Shown in pieces: positions 19,505-25,697 of a DNA stretch of 64,000 nucleotides. Each line of letters begins with the position of its first letter. Within the stretch, counting starts at the first letter, position 1. Origin of the DNA: Andrena cerasifolii (taxonomy: Eukaryota; Arthropoda; Insecta; Hymenoptera; Andrenidae); the NCBI RefSeq assembly GCF_050908995.1, contig NC_135132.1, positions 3,467,001 to 3,531,000 of the forward strand. Reading direction: 5' to 3'. Below the pieces are notes generated by a model, which was given only the letters and a program-made list of their open reading frames with translations, did not search any database and was not told where the DNA came from. Position numbers and translations under genes: made by a program.

Positions 19505-19660
19505 GGTATAACTTTATAGTCATTATTTTGATTTACATCATGCTATTAATGTTATTGCTGTTAATTGTTCCTATTTTTACCTCGATTCCCATGTCATCGT
19601 AAATCGATTGTAATTCTGGCCCCACGAGTTCCAATAACTGTTTCCTTTCTTCTATAAATT
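668..19660 (-). CDS. NACHT and WD-repeat protein gene, NWD1/NWD2-like (12 exons, partial at both ends)
   Basis: Twelve minus-strand exons join with matching phases: 19581-19660, 18617-18739, 15258-15400, 13952-14109, 10329-10721, 9414-9824, 8782-9128, 8095-8625, 6318-6558, 4821-5004, 3119-3593, 668-974. They total 3393 bases, about 1130 residues. Numbering residue 1 as the first full codon, I see a DUF4062-like end (1-110), a linker (about 115-298), a NACHT NTPase with Walker A GGKYSGKS (311-318) and Walker B LVILLDDL (about 405-412), a helical stretch (about 550-760), and WD repeats (about 780-1130). This order matches the NWD1/NWD2/QUI-1 family of STAND-type NTPases, which are thought to be cytosolic signalling or scaffold proteins. 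Vertebrate members have about 1560-1740 residues, so several hundred C-terminal residues lie beyond position 1. The start codon was not found. The NWD1/2 family call is firm; orthology to one of them is inferred. Confidence 0.93.
1667..1805 (+). mobile_element. Degraded GAGCAATAG-family MITE copy
   Basis: The left end TAGGTATATTGAGCAATA and the internal CTCGATACTAGATC match the family described at 22916-23130. Directly after it, at about 1784-1803, a second left end (CCACTGAGCAATAGTGA) follows in the same orientation, so two damaged copies may overlap here. Confidence 0.5.
1919..2590. mobile_element. Fold-back DNA transposon (CAGGGTGTCCCAAAATT ends), copy 1
   Basis: The left arm starts CAGGGTGTCCCAAAATT and the right arm ends in its inverse, AATTTGGGACACTG. 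The inverted arms are about 200 bases long and contain the shared blocks CTCGAGATATTAACAG and CGCGCAGTTTAAAG. Two more copies lie at 6794-7267 and 21266-21752. The cleaner copy at 6794 is flanked by TA, suggesting a Tc1/mariner-type non-autonomous element. This copy is interrupted by a second MITE at 2199-2334. Confidence 0.8.
2199..2334. mobile_element. Nested hAT-type MITE, 136 bp
   Basis: The inverted ends are CAGGGCTGCCAG and CTGGCAGCCCTG. The 8 bases before it (GAACCAAC) and after it (GAACCAGC) agree in 7 of 8, as expected for a hAT target duplication. It sits in the spacer of the fold-back element at 1919-2590 and is therefore younger. A similar but damaged hairpin is seen at about 5746-5803. 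Confidence 0.75.
2836..3023 (-). mobile_element. GAGCAATAG-family MITE copy
   Basis: The right half matches the family: TCCACCCACT, then GGCATGCGCATTGGAGGTCT, and the end TTGGTACACCTAC. The left end is degraded to GGGTACCAAGG. Confidence 0.6.
3119..3593 (-). CDS. Exon k: several WD repeats
   Basis: A 475-bp exon, phase 2 in and phase 0 out. It begins GGEDSRIIVTSLLTGDVLIK and carries further blades recognised by HHRGPVNSIRVDSAGEILVS, SGSSDCTVCLWCL, GHQGEIKSICLARDCRRAIA and KGRISIFDMHSGRL. The SGGEDSRIIV and DVSADSVFL stretches are strongly typical of NWD2/QUI-1 propellers. The acceptor is TCTTTAG at 3594-3595 and the donor GTAGGA at 3118. Plus-strand ORFs over this exon are shadows. Confidence 0.95.
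3594..4820 (-). other. Intron with one pogo-like MITE
   Basis: AT-rich intron between exons j and k. Apart from the element at 4133-4381 I see no gene. The ORF at 4045-4296 is part of that element. Confidence 0.6.
4133..4381. mobile_element. pogo/Tc1-type MITE, TA target, copy 1
   Basis: The ends are CAGTAAGCACTCGTTATAAG and the inverse CTTATAACGAGTGCGTACTG, each flanked by TA (4131-4132 and 4382-4383). It shares the inner block CCCCACCATTTCTTGGAA and GGACGAGAGTGAGAGAAC with the element at 6027-6258. The CAGT start and TA duplication are typical of pogo/Tigger relatives. Confidence 0.85.
4821..5004 (-). CDS. Exon j: WD repeat
   Basis: A 184-bp exon with phase 1 in and phase 2 out. It encodes one whole WD blade: GHSNPISCLAVTQHSQYLLT, then GSEDTSIIVWDMKELTL, with the GH and WD dipeptides in place. 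After this comes EHIAPVLSLTTALKNSVIVS, the first strands of the next blade, which continue in the next exon. The acceptor is ATTTTAG, and the donor GTTTAT is non-ideal. The exon is absent from simple ORF searches because it is short, but the joins on both sides are in frame and give a continuous propeller. Confidence 0.9.
5899..6270 (-). mobile_element. GAGCAATAG-family MITE split by a younger insertion
   Basis: The internal block AATGCCTCGATACTAGTTCG and the right end CTATTGCTCGGTA are present. The terminal CACCTATAC resumes at 6261 after the inserted element 6027-6258. Removing that insert and one TA restores a normal family end. Confidence 0.75.
6027..6258. mobile_element. pogo/Tc1-type MITE, TA target, copy 2
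   Basis: The inverted ends CAGTAAATCCCCGTTATGAG and CTCACAACGGGGATTTACTG are flanked by TA at 6025-6026 and 6259-6260. Length 232 bp. It is inserted in the terminal repeat of an older MITE. Plus and minus ORFs over it are not genes. Confidence 0.9.
6318..6558 (-). CDS. Exon i: junction into the WD40 propeller
   Basis: A 241-bp exon, phase 0 in and phase 1 out. It reads VSKMVTAAMAWCDGYTAPLL, then VPLNGWLQPPLPLQIRTLSC, and then a first WD-type blade ending in DAQLWHVMSGQLVHTFKG. The W-C and V-P-L-N-x-W-L-x-P motifs are characteristic of NWD1/2 just before the WD repeats. The acceptor is TTCAAG; the donor GTAGCT is weak, but the phase and the H-T-F-K-G-H join to the next blade are convincing. 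The first methionine of the open frame at 6579 lies in intron sequence. Confidence 0.93.
6794..7267. mobile_element. Fold-back DNA transposon, copy 2
   Basis: Same family as 1919-2590. It begins CAGGGTGTCCCAAAATTG and ends TTGGGGACACTCTG, with TA on each side (6792-6793, 7268-7269). The arms carry CTCGAGATATTAACAG on the left and its inverse on the right. Confidence 0.85.
7601..7699 (+). repeat. Short tandem repeat (about 17-19 bp unit)
   Basis: About five units of the form AGCGGCAAATTTTGG with small changes. The flanking GCCTAGGGCG also occurs near 1438, so the block is probably part of a dispersed element. Confidence 0.75.
7935..8094 (-). mobile_element. GAGCAATAG-family MITE at the exon h donor
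   Basis: The internal block (AATGCCCCCATATTAGATCG, then GCGCATGCGCATTTGAAG) and a worn right end (ACTGTTAGAGGTACCGATAC) follow the family. The end reaches the splice donor of exon h, so the first about 160 bases of that intron are element sequence. Confidence 0.65.
8095..8625 (-). CDS. Exon h: helical (TPR-like) region between NACHT and WD repeats
   Basis: The longest exon, 531 bp, phase 0 at both ends. It opens VRVLSGKLLFSWRYPIRD, which matches the L-x-x-K/W-R-H-x-x-I/L-R-D strand-helix at the end of the NTPase part in this family. Next comes an acidic loop with EDFEEKDDKSSPEEEAPKME, then helices with NLRHVEEAWLHLLQAGDVEK and LRCVLEHSRRYLLERDLELV. This helical stretch corresponds to the arm before the propeller in NWD proteins. 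The acceptor is TTTAAG and the donor GTGAGT (8094-8089). That donor lies in the terminal repeat of a MITE copy (7935-8094). Confidence 0.95.
8782..9128 (-). CDS. Exon g: NACHT sensor strand and winged-helix region
   Basis: A 347-bp exon. It opens with GVHLVVTTALPPEML, the strand after Walker B where NACHT proteins carry a polar sensor residue. Further on, STEYGLSETEVLEVIMP matches the S-x-x-G-L-S-E-x-E-L/V-x-x-L/I motif that begins the winged-helix part in NWD and related STAND proteins. The exon reads into the next one only if it ends at 8782 with the sequence AAG then GCAAGT, giving KRTFDEFLK joined to VRVLSGKL. That implies a GC donor. The reading frame continues open beyond this point to 8704, so a read-through isoform cannot be excluded. 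Confidence 0.9.
9288..9411 (-). mobile_element. Truncated GAGCAATAG-family MITE at the exon f donor
   Basis: The left end GTGTACCAAGCAATAGTG and the block CAGTAATGCCTCGATAATAG match the left half of the family. The copy stops within a few bases of the exon f donor (9413), and the right half is missing. Confidence 0.7.
9414..9824 (-). CDS. Exon f: NACHT NTPase core (Walker A and B)
   Basis: A 411-bp exon that opens GKSQKHGPILIKGG and holds the P-loop GGKYSGKS at 9766-9789. This is a full G-x4-G-K-S Walker A. About 90 residues later comes LVILLDDLHRLHP, a Walker B with the DD-L-H form usual in NACHT/STAND proteins. The exon ends LPLNLPPG and splices cleanly into GVHLVVTTALP of the next exon, the sensor-1 strand. 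The acceptor is GTGCAG; a GTAAGT just inside the exon is read through in frame as G-K-S. The donor GTAATA abuts a truncated MITE copy (9288-9411). Nucleotide binding looks intact. Confidence 0.95.
9825..10328 (-). other. Intron, no feature recognised
   Basis: 504 bases between exons e and f. AT-rich, with a small open frame at 9999-10193 that I do not consider coding. No repeat ends were identified with confidence. Confidence 0.5.
10329..10721 (-). CDS. Exon e: helical linker before the NACHT domain
   Basis: A 393-bp exon with a TTTACAG acceptor and a GTAAAT donor at 10328, phase 1 in and phase 1 out. It begins LDEEGEGIIAVTRTWKGKK, has a lysine- and asparagine-rich middle, a long helix beginning HKGYLAHLCRLVVNRVQSLV, and ends IKELLVSG directly before the P-loop exon. 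In NWD proteins the segment before the NACHT domain carries a similar long helix ending in a short H/S-G-x-P lead-in. The low-complexity middle (EVEQKKGG) is probably a flexible loop. Two long plus-strand ORFs over the same bases are shadows. Confidence 0.9.
11134..11337. mobile_element. PIF/Harbinger-type MITE, TAA target
   Basis: The inverted ends begin GGCCCGGTGCA and end TGCACCGGGCC, extending through GAGCGGTTTGCGGCAGTTT, with TAA on both sides (11131-11133, 11338-11340). Length 204 bp. The GGCCC start and three-base TWA duplication point to PIF/Harbinger. The plus-strand ORF across it is not a gene. Confidence 0.85.
11411..11661. mobile_element. Small terminal-inverted element with a poly-C tract
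   Basis: The ends AGGGCGGATCCAG and CTGAATCCGCCACTGG are roughly inverse. Inside are a C-run near 11440-11455 and AT-rich sequence. Similar single ends (GCGGATTTG) occur near 7560 and 38655. Confidence 0.5.
12102..12283. mobile_element. Mutator-like fold-back MITE, 10-bp target duplication
   Basis: Almost the entire 182 bp is one inverted repeat: TGCCAGATCGGGGACGGG on the left, its inverse on the right, through CTCGCGCA and CTACGCCGGAG. GATTCCTATC stands directly on both sides (12092-12101, 12284-12293). A 9-11-bp duplication with long inverted repeats is the pattern of Mutator-like elements. Confidence 0.8.
12482..12854. mobile_element. hAT-type MITE (TAGGGATTGCAA ends), copy 1
   Basis: The ends are TAGGGATTGCAAATTTACC and the inverse, closing GCAATCCCTA. 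The flanks GACCCCGAC and GACCCGAC differ by one base, consistent with a worn 8-bp duplication. The inside is rich in ACCGGTAA motifs. The same family, much expanded, is at 52534-53330. Confidence 0.8.
13006..13165 (-). mobile_element. GAGCAATAG-family MITE copy
   Basis: It carries AATGCTTCCATACTTGTTC, CCTCGAATCTAGTC, GGAGGGGGCCACGGCTCC and CATGCGCATTAAAGACTCC in family order. A second partial copy follows at about 13240-13350 (CTCCGCCCACTTCC, GGACATGCGCATTAAAA). Confidence 0.65.
13952..14109 (-). CDS. Exon d: linker after the DUF4062-like domain
   Basis: This 158-bp exon runs from an AACAG acceptor to a strong GTAAGT donor (13951-13946), taking phase 2 in and giving phase 1 out. It begins RLGTASHDWQNDEPTMRKTL and ends ERQIEYGL. 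The W followed by a charged helix is the usual content of this region in NWD proteins, where a long helical linker leads to the NTPase. No catalytic motif is expected. Both phases agree with their neighbours, which is the main support. Confidence 0.88.
14110..15257 (-). other. Intron, no feature recognised
   Basis: AT- and A-rich intron between exons c and d. Short open frames are present but none resembles a protein, and I identified no transposon ends. Confidence 0.5.
15258..15400 (-). CDS. Exon c: DUF4062-like segment with GDEYTPGWLPT
   Basis: The exon is 143 bp. The acceptor is TTTAAG before 15400 (phase 0) and the donor GTAATT reads from 15257 (phase 2). It reads LLIGDEYTPGWLPTKF and continues to an acidic stretch MMEDYYELDSDCYVLKAG. 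In NWD1/2 the same place reads L-L-G-x-K-Y-G-x-R-P-L-P, followed later by a W-Y-x-x-D/Y-x-L motif. Family resemblance is therefore clear although the residues have drifted. The upstream intron (15401-18616) holds the 5S rRNA-like sequence and several transposons. Confidence 0.88.
15722..15841 (+). rRNA. 5S rRNA gene or 5S-derived copy
   Basis: About 120 bases in the order of insect 5S rRNA: CCAACGACCATAC at the start, TTCTCGTCCGATCACTGAAG, TTAAGCGACG (A box), GGTACTTGGATGGG (intermediate element), TGACCGCTTGGGAA (C box) and GTGTTGTTGGC at the end. A T-run from 15844 would act as a pol III terminator. Differences from my recollection of insect 5S: a T instead of G at the first position, breaking the last pair of helix I, and about two extra bases in the CTACGTCTGCAGAACACC segment. 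It is a single copy on the strand opposite the host gene. It may be functional or a dispersed pseudogene. Confidence 0.85.
15842..15852 (+). terminator. Pol III T-run terminator of the 5S copy
   Basis: A run of T begins at 15844, two bases after the end of the 5S-like sequence, then C and T. Oligo-T is the pol III stop signal. Confidence 0.7.
16108..16246. mobile_element. Fold-back element, about 139 bp
   Basis: The left arm CCTCCTTAGGTTCTGGGACC is inverse to the right arm TCCCAGAGCCTAAGGAGG, with outer CAGTC and GACTG. No clear target duplication was identified. It abuts a GAGCAATAG-family copy on its right. Confidence 0.65.
16252..16430 (+). mobile_element. GAGCAATAG-family MITE copy
   Basis: The left end GTAGGTATATTGAGCAATAG is followed by family sequence (GTTGCCAGCCACTCAATA). 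The right half is degraded. Confidence 0.6.
16745..17826 (+). mobile_element. GAGCAATAG-family MITE interrupted by an LTR-related insert
   Basis: The left part (AAGTATACCAAGCAATG to about 16872) and the right part (GCTTGCCAGACCTCGAATCT from about 17710, then CATACGCATTCGAGACCTC) together make one family copy. The intervening about 840 bases are described separately. Confidence 0.6.
16873..17709. mobile_element. LTR-related insertion (degraded, edges approximate)
   Basis: It shares CTCCTCCGGCGTAACC and a block with AACTTGGAACTTCTATATATA and ACGAGACTGG with the solo LTR at 51349-51788, in the same order, and ends with a similar CGTGACA. Start and duplication are unclear. The many ORFs across it are not genes. 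Confidence 0.5.
18145..18516 (+). CDS. Unrecognised ORF in an intron, opposite strand
   Basis: An open frame of up to 123 codons, stop at 18514-18516, lies inside the intron between exons b and c of the NWD-like gene, on the opposite strand. The last 75 or so residues look protein-like rather than random: CFLDISLHLDWNELQ, then SQEAWWDIKMDGGGLELIV and TVCVYLTPIVSNVNDHE, with mixed polar and hydrophobic residues and no low complexity. The start is uncertain; a splice acceptor-like CAG precedes TTTGGACTTTATTACACC at about 18225. I do not recognise the family. It may be the last exon of a nested gene, a retrocopy, or a relic of a mobile element. An AATAAA overlaps the stop. Confidence 0.35.
   Translation: MAHLVCYFNAQFRFKLNLLIVMNKQNQFGLYYTCVTLKCKIDFVASSLIINKCFLDISLHLDWNELQISSCIDLSQEAWWDIKMDGGGLELIVARGTVCVYLTPIVSNVNDHEIKEHTYVMIE
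18617..18739 (-). CDS. Exon b: DUF4062-like segment
   Basis: The exon has 41 codons in phase 0 at both ends, with a CAG acceptor at 18740 and a strong GTAAGT donor at 18616-18611. It reads VLLVDMQYATNVNPDR, then a helix with DEIRAAYQHSRGCFLL. In NWD proteins this place holds the V-D-M/L-R-W-G motif and then an E-I-x-x-C helix followed by S-x-G-P-x-F. The VDMQYA and SRGCFLL here look like diverged versions: W and the GP are lost, while the VDM and the S-R-G order remain. An overlapping plus-strand ORF in the same bases is taken as a shadow. Confidence 0.8.
18740..19580 (-). other. Intron with an (AAT)n microsatellite
   Basis: Intron between exons a and b. Apart from the trinucleotide repeat at 19446-19504 I see nothing. 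Confidence 0.6.
19446..19504 (+). repeat. (AAT)n microsatellite
   Basis: About 20 trinucleotide units of AAT/AAC, pure AAT in the second half. Confidence 0.95.
19581..19660 (-). CDS. Exon a: DUF4062-like N-terminal segment
   Basis: This 80-bp exon starts with two bases of a split codon and then encodes FIEERKQLLELVGPELQ followed by SIYDDMGIE, ending in phase 0. The acceptor is TTGCAG at 19661 and the donor GTAAAAAT reads from 19580. The pattern of an E-R pair, a leucine run, a G-P and a short acidic end fits the start of the DUF4062 domain of NWD proteins, where an ERR-LLE segment precedes the V-D-x-R-W motif. It is too short for an ordinary ORF search. It was accepted because its phase matches the next exon and the domain continues there. 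The exon upstream of it must end in phase 1 and was not found. Confidence 0.75.
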
Positions 19661-20660
19661 CTGCAAGTATGGAACGAAATTATGACAAGGAATATATGGG
19701 ATGGATACAGAAAAAAGCGATAGATGTATAAATCAATAAACAAGATATCACACAAGGTTATTCAACATGGACGAGGCGCTACAGTAGGAACAAAATTAAC
19801 TGGCCGCTCAAGACCACTTGGGACGAGCTACCCCCACCATACCATTCGATTACCCCCACCATTTGTTTTCTTGCTTCTACAGAGATCAGCAGTAACATGC
19901 TTCCTCAGTAGGTGGTTGATTTTTAATCAAATTAGTTCCTACTATAATTTGAAACCGAGTGGAAACTTCAATTTTAAGCAAAGAAATACTCTAATGGATT
20001 TGAAACATGTTTACTAAAGAATACTTAAAAAATTGTTACTTCAAGCGTGAAACGAACTGCTACTATGCTGTATTGTATGAGGTAGATTGCAGTAAAAAGA
20101 ATCACGAGGAATTTCCAGTTACTATAGGAATGATTTATTATTGTAAATCTTTCTCAGTGTGTTTTTTATTAATACTTTGTTGTCAAAGCATTTACGACTA
20201 TCAGAGTTTCTTTATCGCCATCTTGGAGATCAATTTCTCTTCGGTGCACTTCCCTCTTCAATATCCCGCGAACATATAGATTTAACGACGTCGTTAAATC
20301 GCAAGTGTCTTTGCAATAATTCTTCTTAAATAACTTTTGTTTACGACACTGGTATTTAAACATTTTTAAGCGAAACTCAACTTTCTGCACCCGCTTTTAA
20401 ATTATGTTAGAAAAGGATTCAGGACTTAGCGTGTATTTAACATTTATAAAACTGAGCTCAAATTTTTAAGTTTACTAAAAGGAACCTTAGCTGATTTAAG
20501 TTGGAAAGTGAATCTTATAAAAGATAGAAACAATTTTCGGTTTTGGTAACGCCTGTGACTCGCCTGCTTCTTTAACGCGAGTATAGAAAAATAAATAAAC
20601 GTAATTAATAATTGTATTTGGTTCATTGCAGAATTAATCATTCCTGTGATATAATCGTAT

Positions 20661-20865
20661 GTAGGTGTACCGAGCAATAGTGAGCTTTGTAGGAGGAAGA
20701 AAAGGAAGGTGGTGGGAAACAAAGGAGTCTGTGCGATTGGTAGCCAACCATCCAATAATAACGCCTCAAAACTAATCATCGCTATTCCCACAGAATTCAC
20801 GATGTGAACCGATCTTCTGTTTGGGTATATGCATGGGGAACCTCACTAGTGCTTATTCTTAGTAT
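20661..20865 (+). mobile_element. GAGCAATAG-family MITE, nearly full length
   Basis: The left end GTAGGTGTACCGAGCAATAG and right end AGTATTGCTCAG flank family sequence (GGTAGCCAACCATCCAATAA, CATCGCTATTCCC, CCTCACTAGTGC). Confidence 0.8.
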
Positions 20866-21265
20866 TGCTCAGCTTTGTGGAACGCAAAATGCTTATCAAT
20901 TAAAGATCAAGATTTTCTTGGGAACTTCGAGTCACAAAGGTGTGAGACACGTGTGATAATGAAAAAGAGATAGAGGTATATCGACCAGTTGTGAGATCTT
21001 TACTGTGCATGCTCAAACAGAAAACGGTTCCACAACCAAACCTTACTAGTACCCAGAACATCTATATTTTGAACATTTTTTATGTCACCAAACTAGGCAT
21101 TTGGTCCGATAGCAAAAGGCAAAGGGTTGATTTTTCGACAGAAATAAGTATTTATTCACCGCACCTTAAATTTCGACCAAGAATGATTTTTTTTACAGGC
21201 ATTGTTAAACCTTATGTACATCAGAATATACCTACTCAAACCACAAAGTGTAACTTTCAGGAAAT

Positions 21266-21752
21266 ATATGGTGTGTCCCGAAATTGGGACAACACGGAAC
21301 ATCCAATATCCTGATGCAAAATGACATCGAAAAGGCCTTTACCGTTTTGGGATCCGAGGTTTCGTTCTCGAGATATTGATAGTTGAATACTAGCGGTGCA
21401 CGTTCCGGGCCGCGCAGTTTAAAGTCGAAACAGCTGAGCGCGGAGTAGTGACCGCTCGCGCACAGTAGATTCGACCGCGCTGGTTCAAACCGTGAAAATG
21501 GGTTAGCGTGGTCGAATCTACTGTGTGCATGGGTCTGTATCTACGCGCGCCTCCTGCGTGTGCGCGCGAGCGGTCACTGCTCCGCGCGCAGCTGTTTCGG
21601 GTTTAAACTGCGCGGCCCGGAACTTGGTCCGCTAAAATTCAACTGTTAATATCTCGAGAGCGAAGCGTCGGATCCCAAAACGGTAAAGGACTTTTCGAAG
21701 TCTTTTGGCATCACGATATTGTACGTTTCGAGAAACCCGCAATTTTGGGACG
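21266..21752. mobile_element. Fold-back DNA transposon, copy 3
   Basis: Same family as 1919-2590 and 6794-7267. The left arm carries GTGTGTCCCGAAATTGGGAC and GATCCGAGGTTTCGTTCTCG. The right arm carries the inverse order ending CAATTTTGGGAC. The outermost bases are worn. Confidence 0.8.
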
Positions 21753-22915
21753 GAATTCTTTATTTATTTGTATGTATTTTCGATACCGAAAGGCATTCAG
21801 AGATCAATTTTGAGCGGAATTAAAACATCAAGAATATAATAACCCTGATTTTACTATTTAATTTATTAACTTTTCACATTGTAATATATTTAAAAAATAT
21901 CTTAAATATCGTAAATATTTCGCCCTACTAGTTTCTGCTATTTCACTCTGATATGTATTTTATATTTTGGACCGCGTATAGTCTGACGTACATAATTATT
22001 TGTTTAATGTTATTTTCCACACAAATAAATACAGTCATTGTTACATGGATACTATTTTCGTTCACTTTGTGTTGATTAAACATTCTGTACTCATTTCAAT
22101 CAATACTATGCATCCTCTAAATTCTGAGCCTTTTTTTTAATACATTGTTTTCAAGCAGATAGTGAGAATATAATAAACAAATATTTAAACAGATATGCAT
22201 AAGTGCAACCATACACGAATAAATGAACGAAAAATAGTGAATGAATCTATGGAAATATTGCAGGTTTAATCAACGAACGAACACAGACACATGGAAAAGT
22301 AAACGAAGGTGTGGACAAGTAAAATAATATACAGGTGGAAGAACGAGCAAATGTATTAACAGGAGAAATAGACAATTGTGCACGTCGAGAAAGTAATGAA
22401 TGCATTGGCAAACAATCGATAAATAAATTTATTGAACATTGAACAGATTATTTCATTAATCTCACTGATACACTTATCGTTTCGCCTTATTGTCGCATGC
22501 GTATAAGATACAAATACACTTAGTACGTTATTGCACACGCATACACAGTCAGCTGAACAAAAATTCGTGAAAACATACACAAAATGAGAAACATAGTCGC
22601 CACTTAATACACAAGCAGTGAGACATATAGATGATTGAAGAAACCAATAAAATAATCGACGTACACGTGGCTAGACAAGCGTACAAAAAGACGGACACAC
22701 AAACAAACGCTAGATTTCATCCACTTATGTACAGCAAATACATACACAGTGGCTCGCAGGCTTGTTCGCACAAATTAAGAAGAGTGTAACTAATTGTGAA
22801 AATCTCTATCCTGATTTTGCTTCTTGATTAGCATCGCATGATCCATAATTTTAATACAAAAAATAAGACTGCATAAACAATGTGTTCGTGAACAAGTGTG
22901 TGAGCAACTGTACAC

Positions 22916-23130
22916 AGGTATACCGAGCAATAGTGAGCTTTGTAGGAGGAGTTAGAAGGAGGCGGTGGCACAGAAAGTCTCGTGGGAGGTGCTTAGATGC
23001 CGGCCACCCAATAGCAGTGCATCTACTTATCGCTAGCCTCACAGAGGGCGCGCTGAGGAGTGGAGGGGGTCAACGGATCCGCCCATTTGTCATGCGCATT
23101 GGAGACTTCAATATAGCTCGGTACACCTAC
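22916..23130 (+). mobile_element. GAGCAATAG-family MITE, reference full-length copy (215 bp)
   Basis: The left end AGGTATACCGAGCAATAG and right end AGCTCGGTACACCTAC are inverse. The inside runs GGCCACCCAATAGCAGTGC, GGAGGGGGTCAACGGATCC and CATGCGCATTGGAGACTTC. At least nine other complete or partial copies lie in this window, all within 1.6-21 kb. No coding capacity. Confidence 0.85.
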
Positions 23131-25665
23131 AATGTGCATGAACATATACGTGTACACAAAGTAATACATAAAGCGTTCGGATTTCATTAAAAAATAATAG
23201 TACATACATTACAAGTAAAGTATGTTTCTCAAACAACGCATTCGGACATCTAAAGTACACTGTTCTTCATGAAGTAACGTTTTTCCATTAAGCTACTATA
23301 ATTTATCTTTCTTTCTCAATTTAGGGAAGTGCCATGTAAAGGCTAGAAAAAACGTTTTTAATAATGCGGTTTGAATTATACTATTTTAATGAATTATACA
23401 TATACTTGTTAAAATTATTTTTCCTTTTTGTATTTCAAGTGCTGGTATTCATAAGGATTAACAGAAATTATAAAAATTTTTTGGGTTCTTTTTCAATTGA
23501 AACAACAAGTCAGTGTCTGCTGTTCGTTACTCGTGAAATGTGTCATTTGAGAAGCATCTAACATACATAATGAAAGACATTAATATGAAAATAGATTAGA
23601 AGAGAAGACCATTCCGTTCTCCAGCGATGAAGATTTTAATGAGCCTCGGGGCCGGCAAGTTTTTAGGGGGTGGTCCACCCTTAATCACCCCTGCGATGAG
23701 ATCCACTTCCAGATTCATTTTGGAGACTCTTTGTTTTGCAATTCAATGCAGCATTTTCTCTTTCACGAAACTATTGTGCAGTTTGCTCTGATTAAAAATA
23801 ATATAATTATCACACATTTTAAATGAAAGGACTTAAATTTCAAAACAAATTCAATACTATTTCTAGCCAATTTTCTAATGTATAATTTTCATTTAAATTT
23901 CTTTCTCTTTTAGGAACTAGTATTTAGTTTAAATTTTTGTTCTGAGATATCAACTTTTCCATATACATATATACATATGTATATTTATGTTTTATATTTG
24001 ATTAATTTTATTCTGATAACATTACCACTGTGCCTTTTATTTACTAATATTTTTATGACCGAATGTAATTTATCTTGCAATTGTTTTCTTCTACAAAACA
24101 AAACAGGTTAGTCCAATCCTGCGATTTATATAAACAATTTTTCTTCAATAGTAAAGCAGTAAATTAATTTTTATTAAGAACATGCTTATATGCAACACGT
24201 TACTAATCTTTTTCACAAATTGTTCTAATATCTTTTTAATATTATTAGGATGTTGTAATAAAAATATTTTTCTATGAGATTGCTGATGAAAGTGATACAC
24301 ATTTTGGAAAATACATTCTACCCAAATAAATGTTTCGATTATATTAACTATTGATTCTTGCATACTTTCTTCGTGTATCTCATTTATATATTTCTAAATT
24401 ATTACTACTGTACAAAAGTCTTTTCCTTTTTTATTTATAAATAATTAAAAAACAGTATATGAGAATGTAACGAAATTACTTCGTGAAATTTATCAGATTA
24501 AAATATGCGATCTGTGAATTTATAGTACATAATATTCAAAATTAATACTTACTACTAATAAGTTAACAAACTTAATACTTATAATGCAACAAACGAATAT
24601 TTGAAAAATAATAATGATCAAACGAAAATAATGCAATCATAATGTTAAGAATTATTCATTTCCATGAAATTACACATACGTACAATACTTTTGTTATTAA
24701 ACATATTTAGTATTAATTCCTCATCACTTCGTAAAAGATTAATTCAAACAGAATAATATTGAAATCCATAATTCCACTGTACGTACACATAATTAAATTT
24801 CCAATCTATTTAATATCAGAAATATTGTCAACACTTTATTCAAAAGAATAAAATGCAAATCGAAATTGGTTGTAAATAAAAAGTAGCCTCCATTTTTAAA
24901 AAAAAATCCACGACAGCAGCATTGCATAAACGCTTTAGGGTTGAATAAAAGAAAAATACATTTTATTAGAGAGCAGCAAATTTTATTAAAATAACTGCAA
25001 TTTTAAAAAGTCACAAAAGTTATTACAAATGAATAGTAATCTAGTAATATTTAGACAAATAGCAGATTATAGAATTATAGTAAAAAAAAAATTGTTGCAC
25101 AATCAAAAAATTCATAAGTTGAAAGAACCAAAAAAAAAACTTTATAATATATACCTGCATGAAATTTATTGGCAGCTATAACACAAAACTTCGCGATATA
25201 TAAATATCTTTACACAAAATGAAATAATCACCTCCAACTTTAGTATTCCTTCCCAATTTTTCCTTTGTTCCAAACTGTTTTGATGATATCTTCTTCCCCT
25301 CTGGCCTCAATTTATAGCAATAAAAACACAGTTACTTCCTCCTGATAATTTCGTTAAATGTGGACCCCATGGACACCAAATATTTTATACGTCTCGATAT
25401 ATCTATGTATAACATCTACGTATAACATATACTTTCATAAATATGTCTAATTTTATTTATTGTATTATCGTTTCGTAAGTTGATTGTATCTTTACTTCCT
25501 TCTTTGTTCGTTCGTTTTCTGAATAGGAATTAACGTTCTTTTATCAAATTATGTCGAAATATAATCGTCAAAACCAAAATATTCGTATCCGTTTCTATAT
25601 CTTAAACAGCAAATATCTTCTTAACATTAACAATGATTGATAATAATCTTCCTCATTAACTCTTC

Positions 25666-25697
<32 letters not shown>

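Larger units (their letters stand above)
19661..22915. other. Upstream intron or intergenic DNA with two transposon copies
   Basis: No exon of the NWD-like gene with the needed phase was found here. It holds a GAGCAATAG-family copy (20661-20865) and the third fold-back copy (21266-21752). The open frame at 20169-20390 (minus) was examined as a possible first exon and not supported. Confidence 0.5.

Noticed and set aside
20169..20390. Minus-strand ORF considered as the missing first exon of the NWD-like gene
   Set aside because: The required donor phase (1) is not available at a good GT, and the residues do not match the start of a DUF4062 domain.
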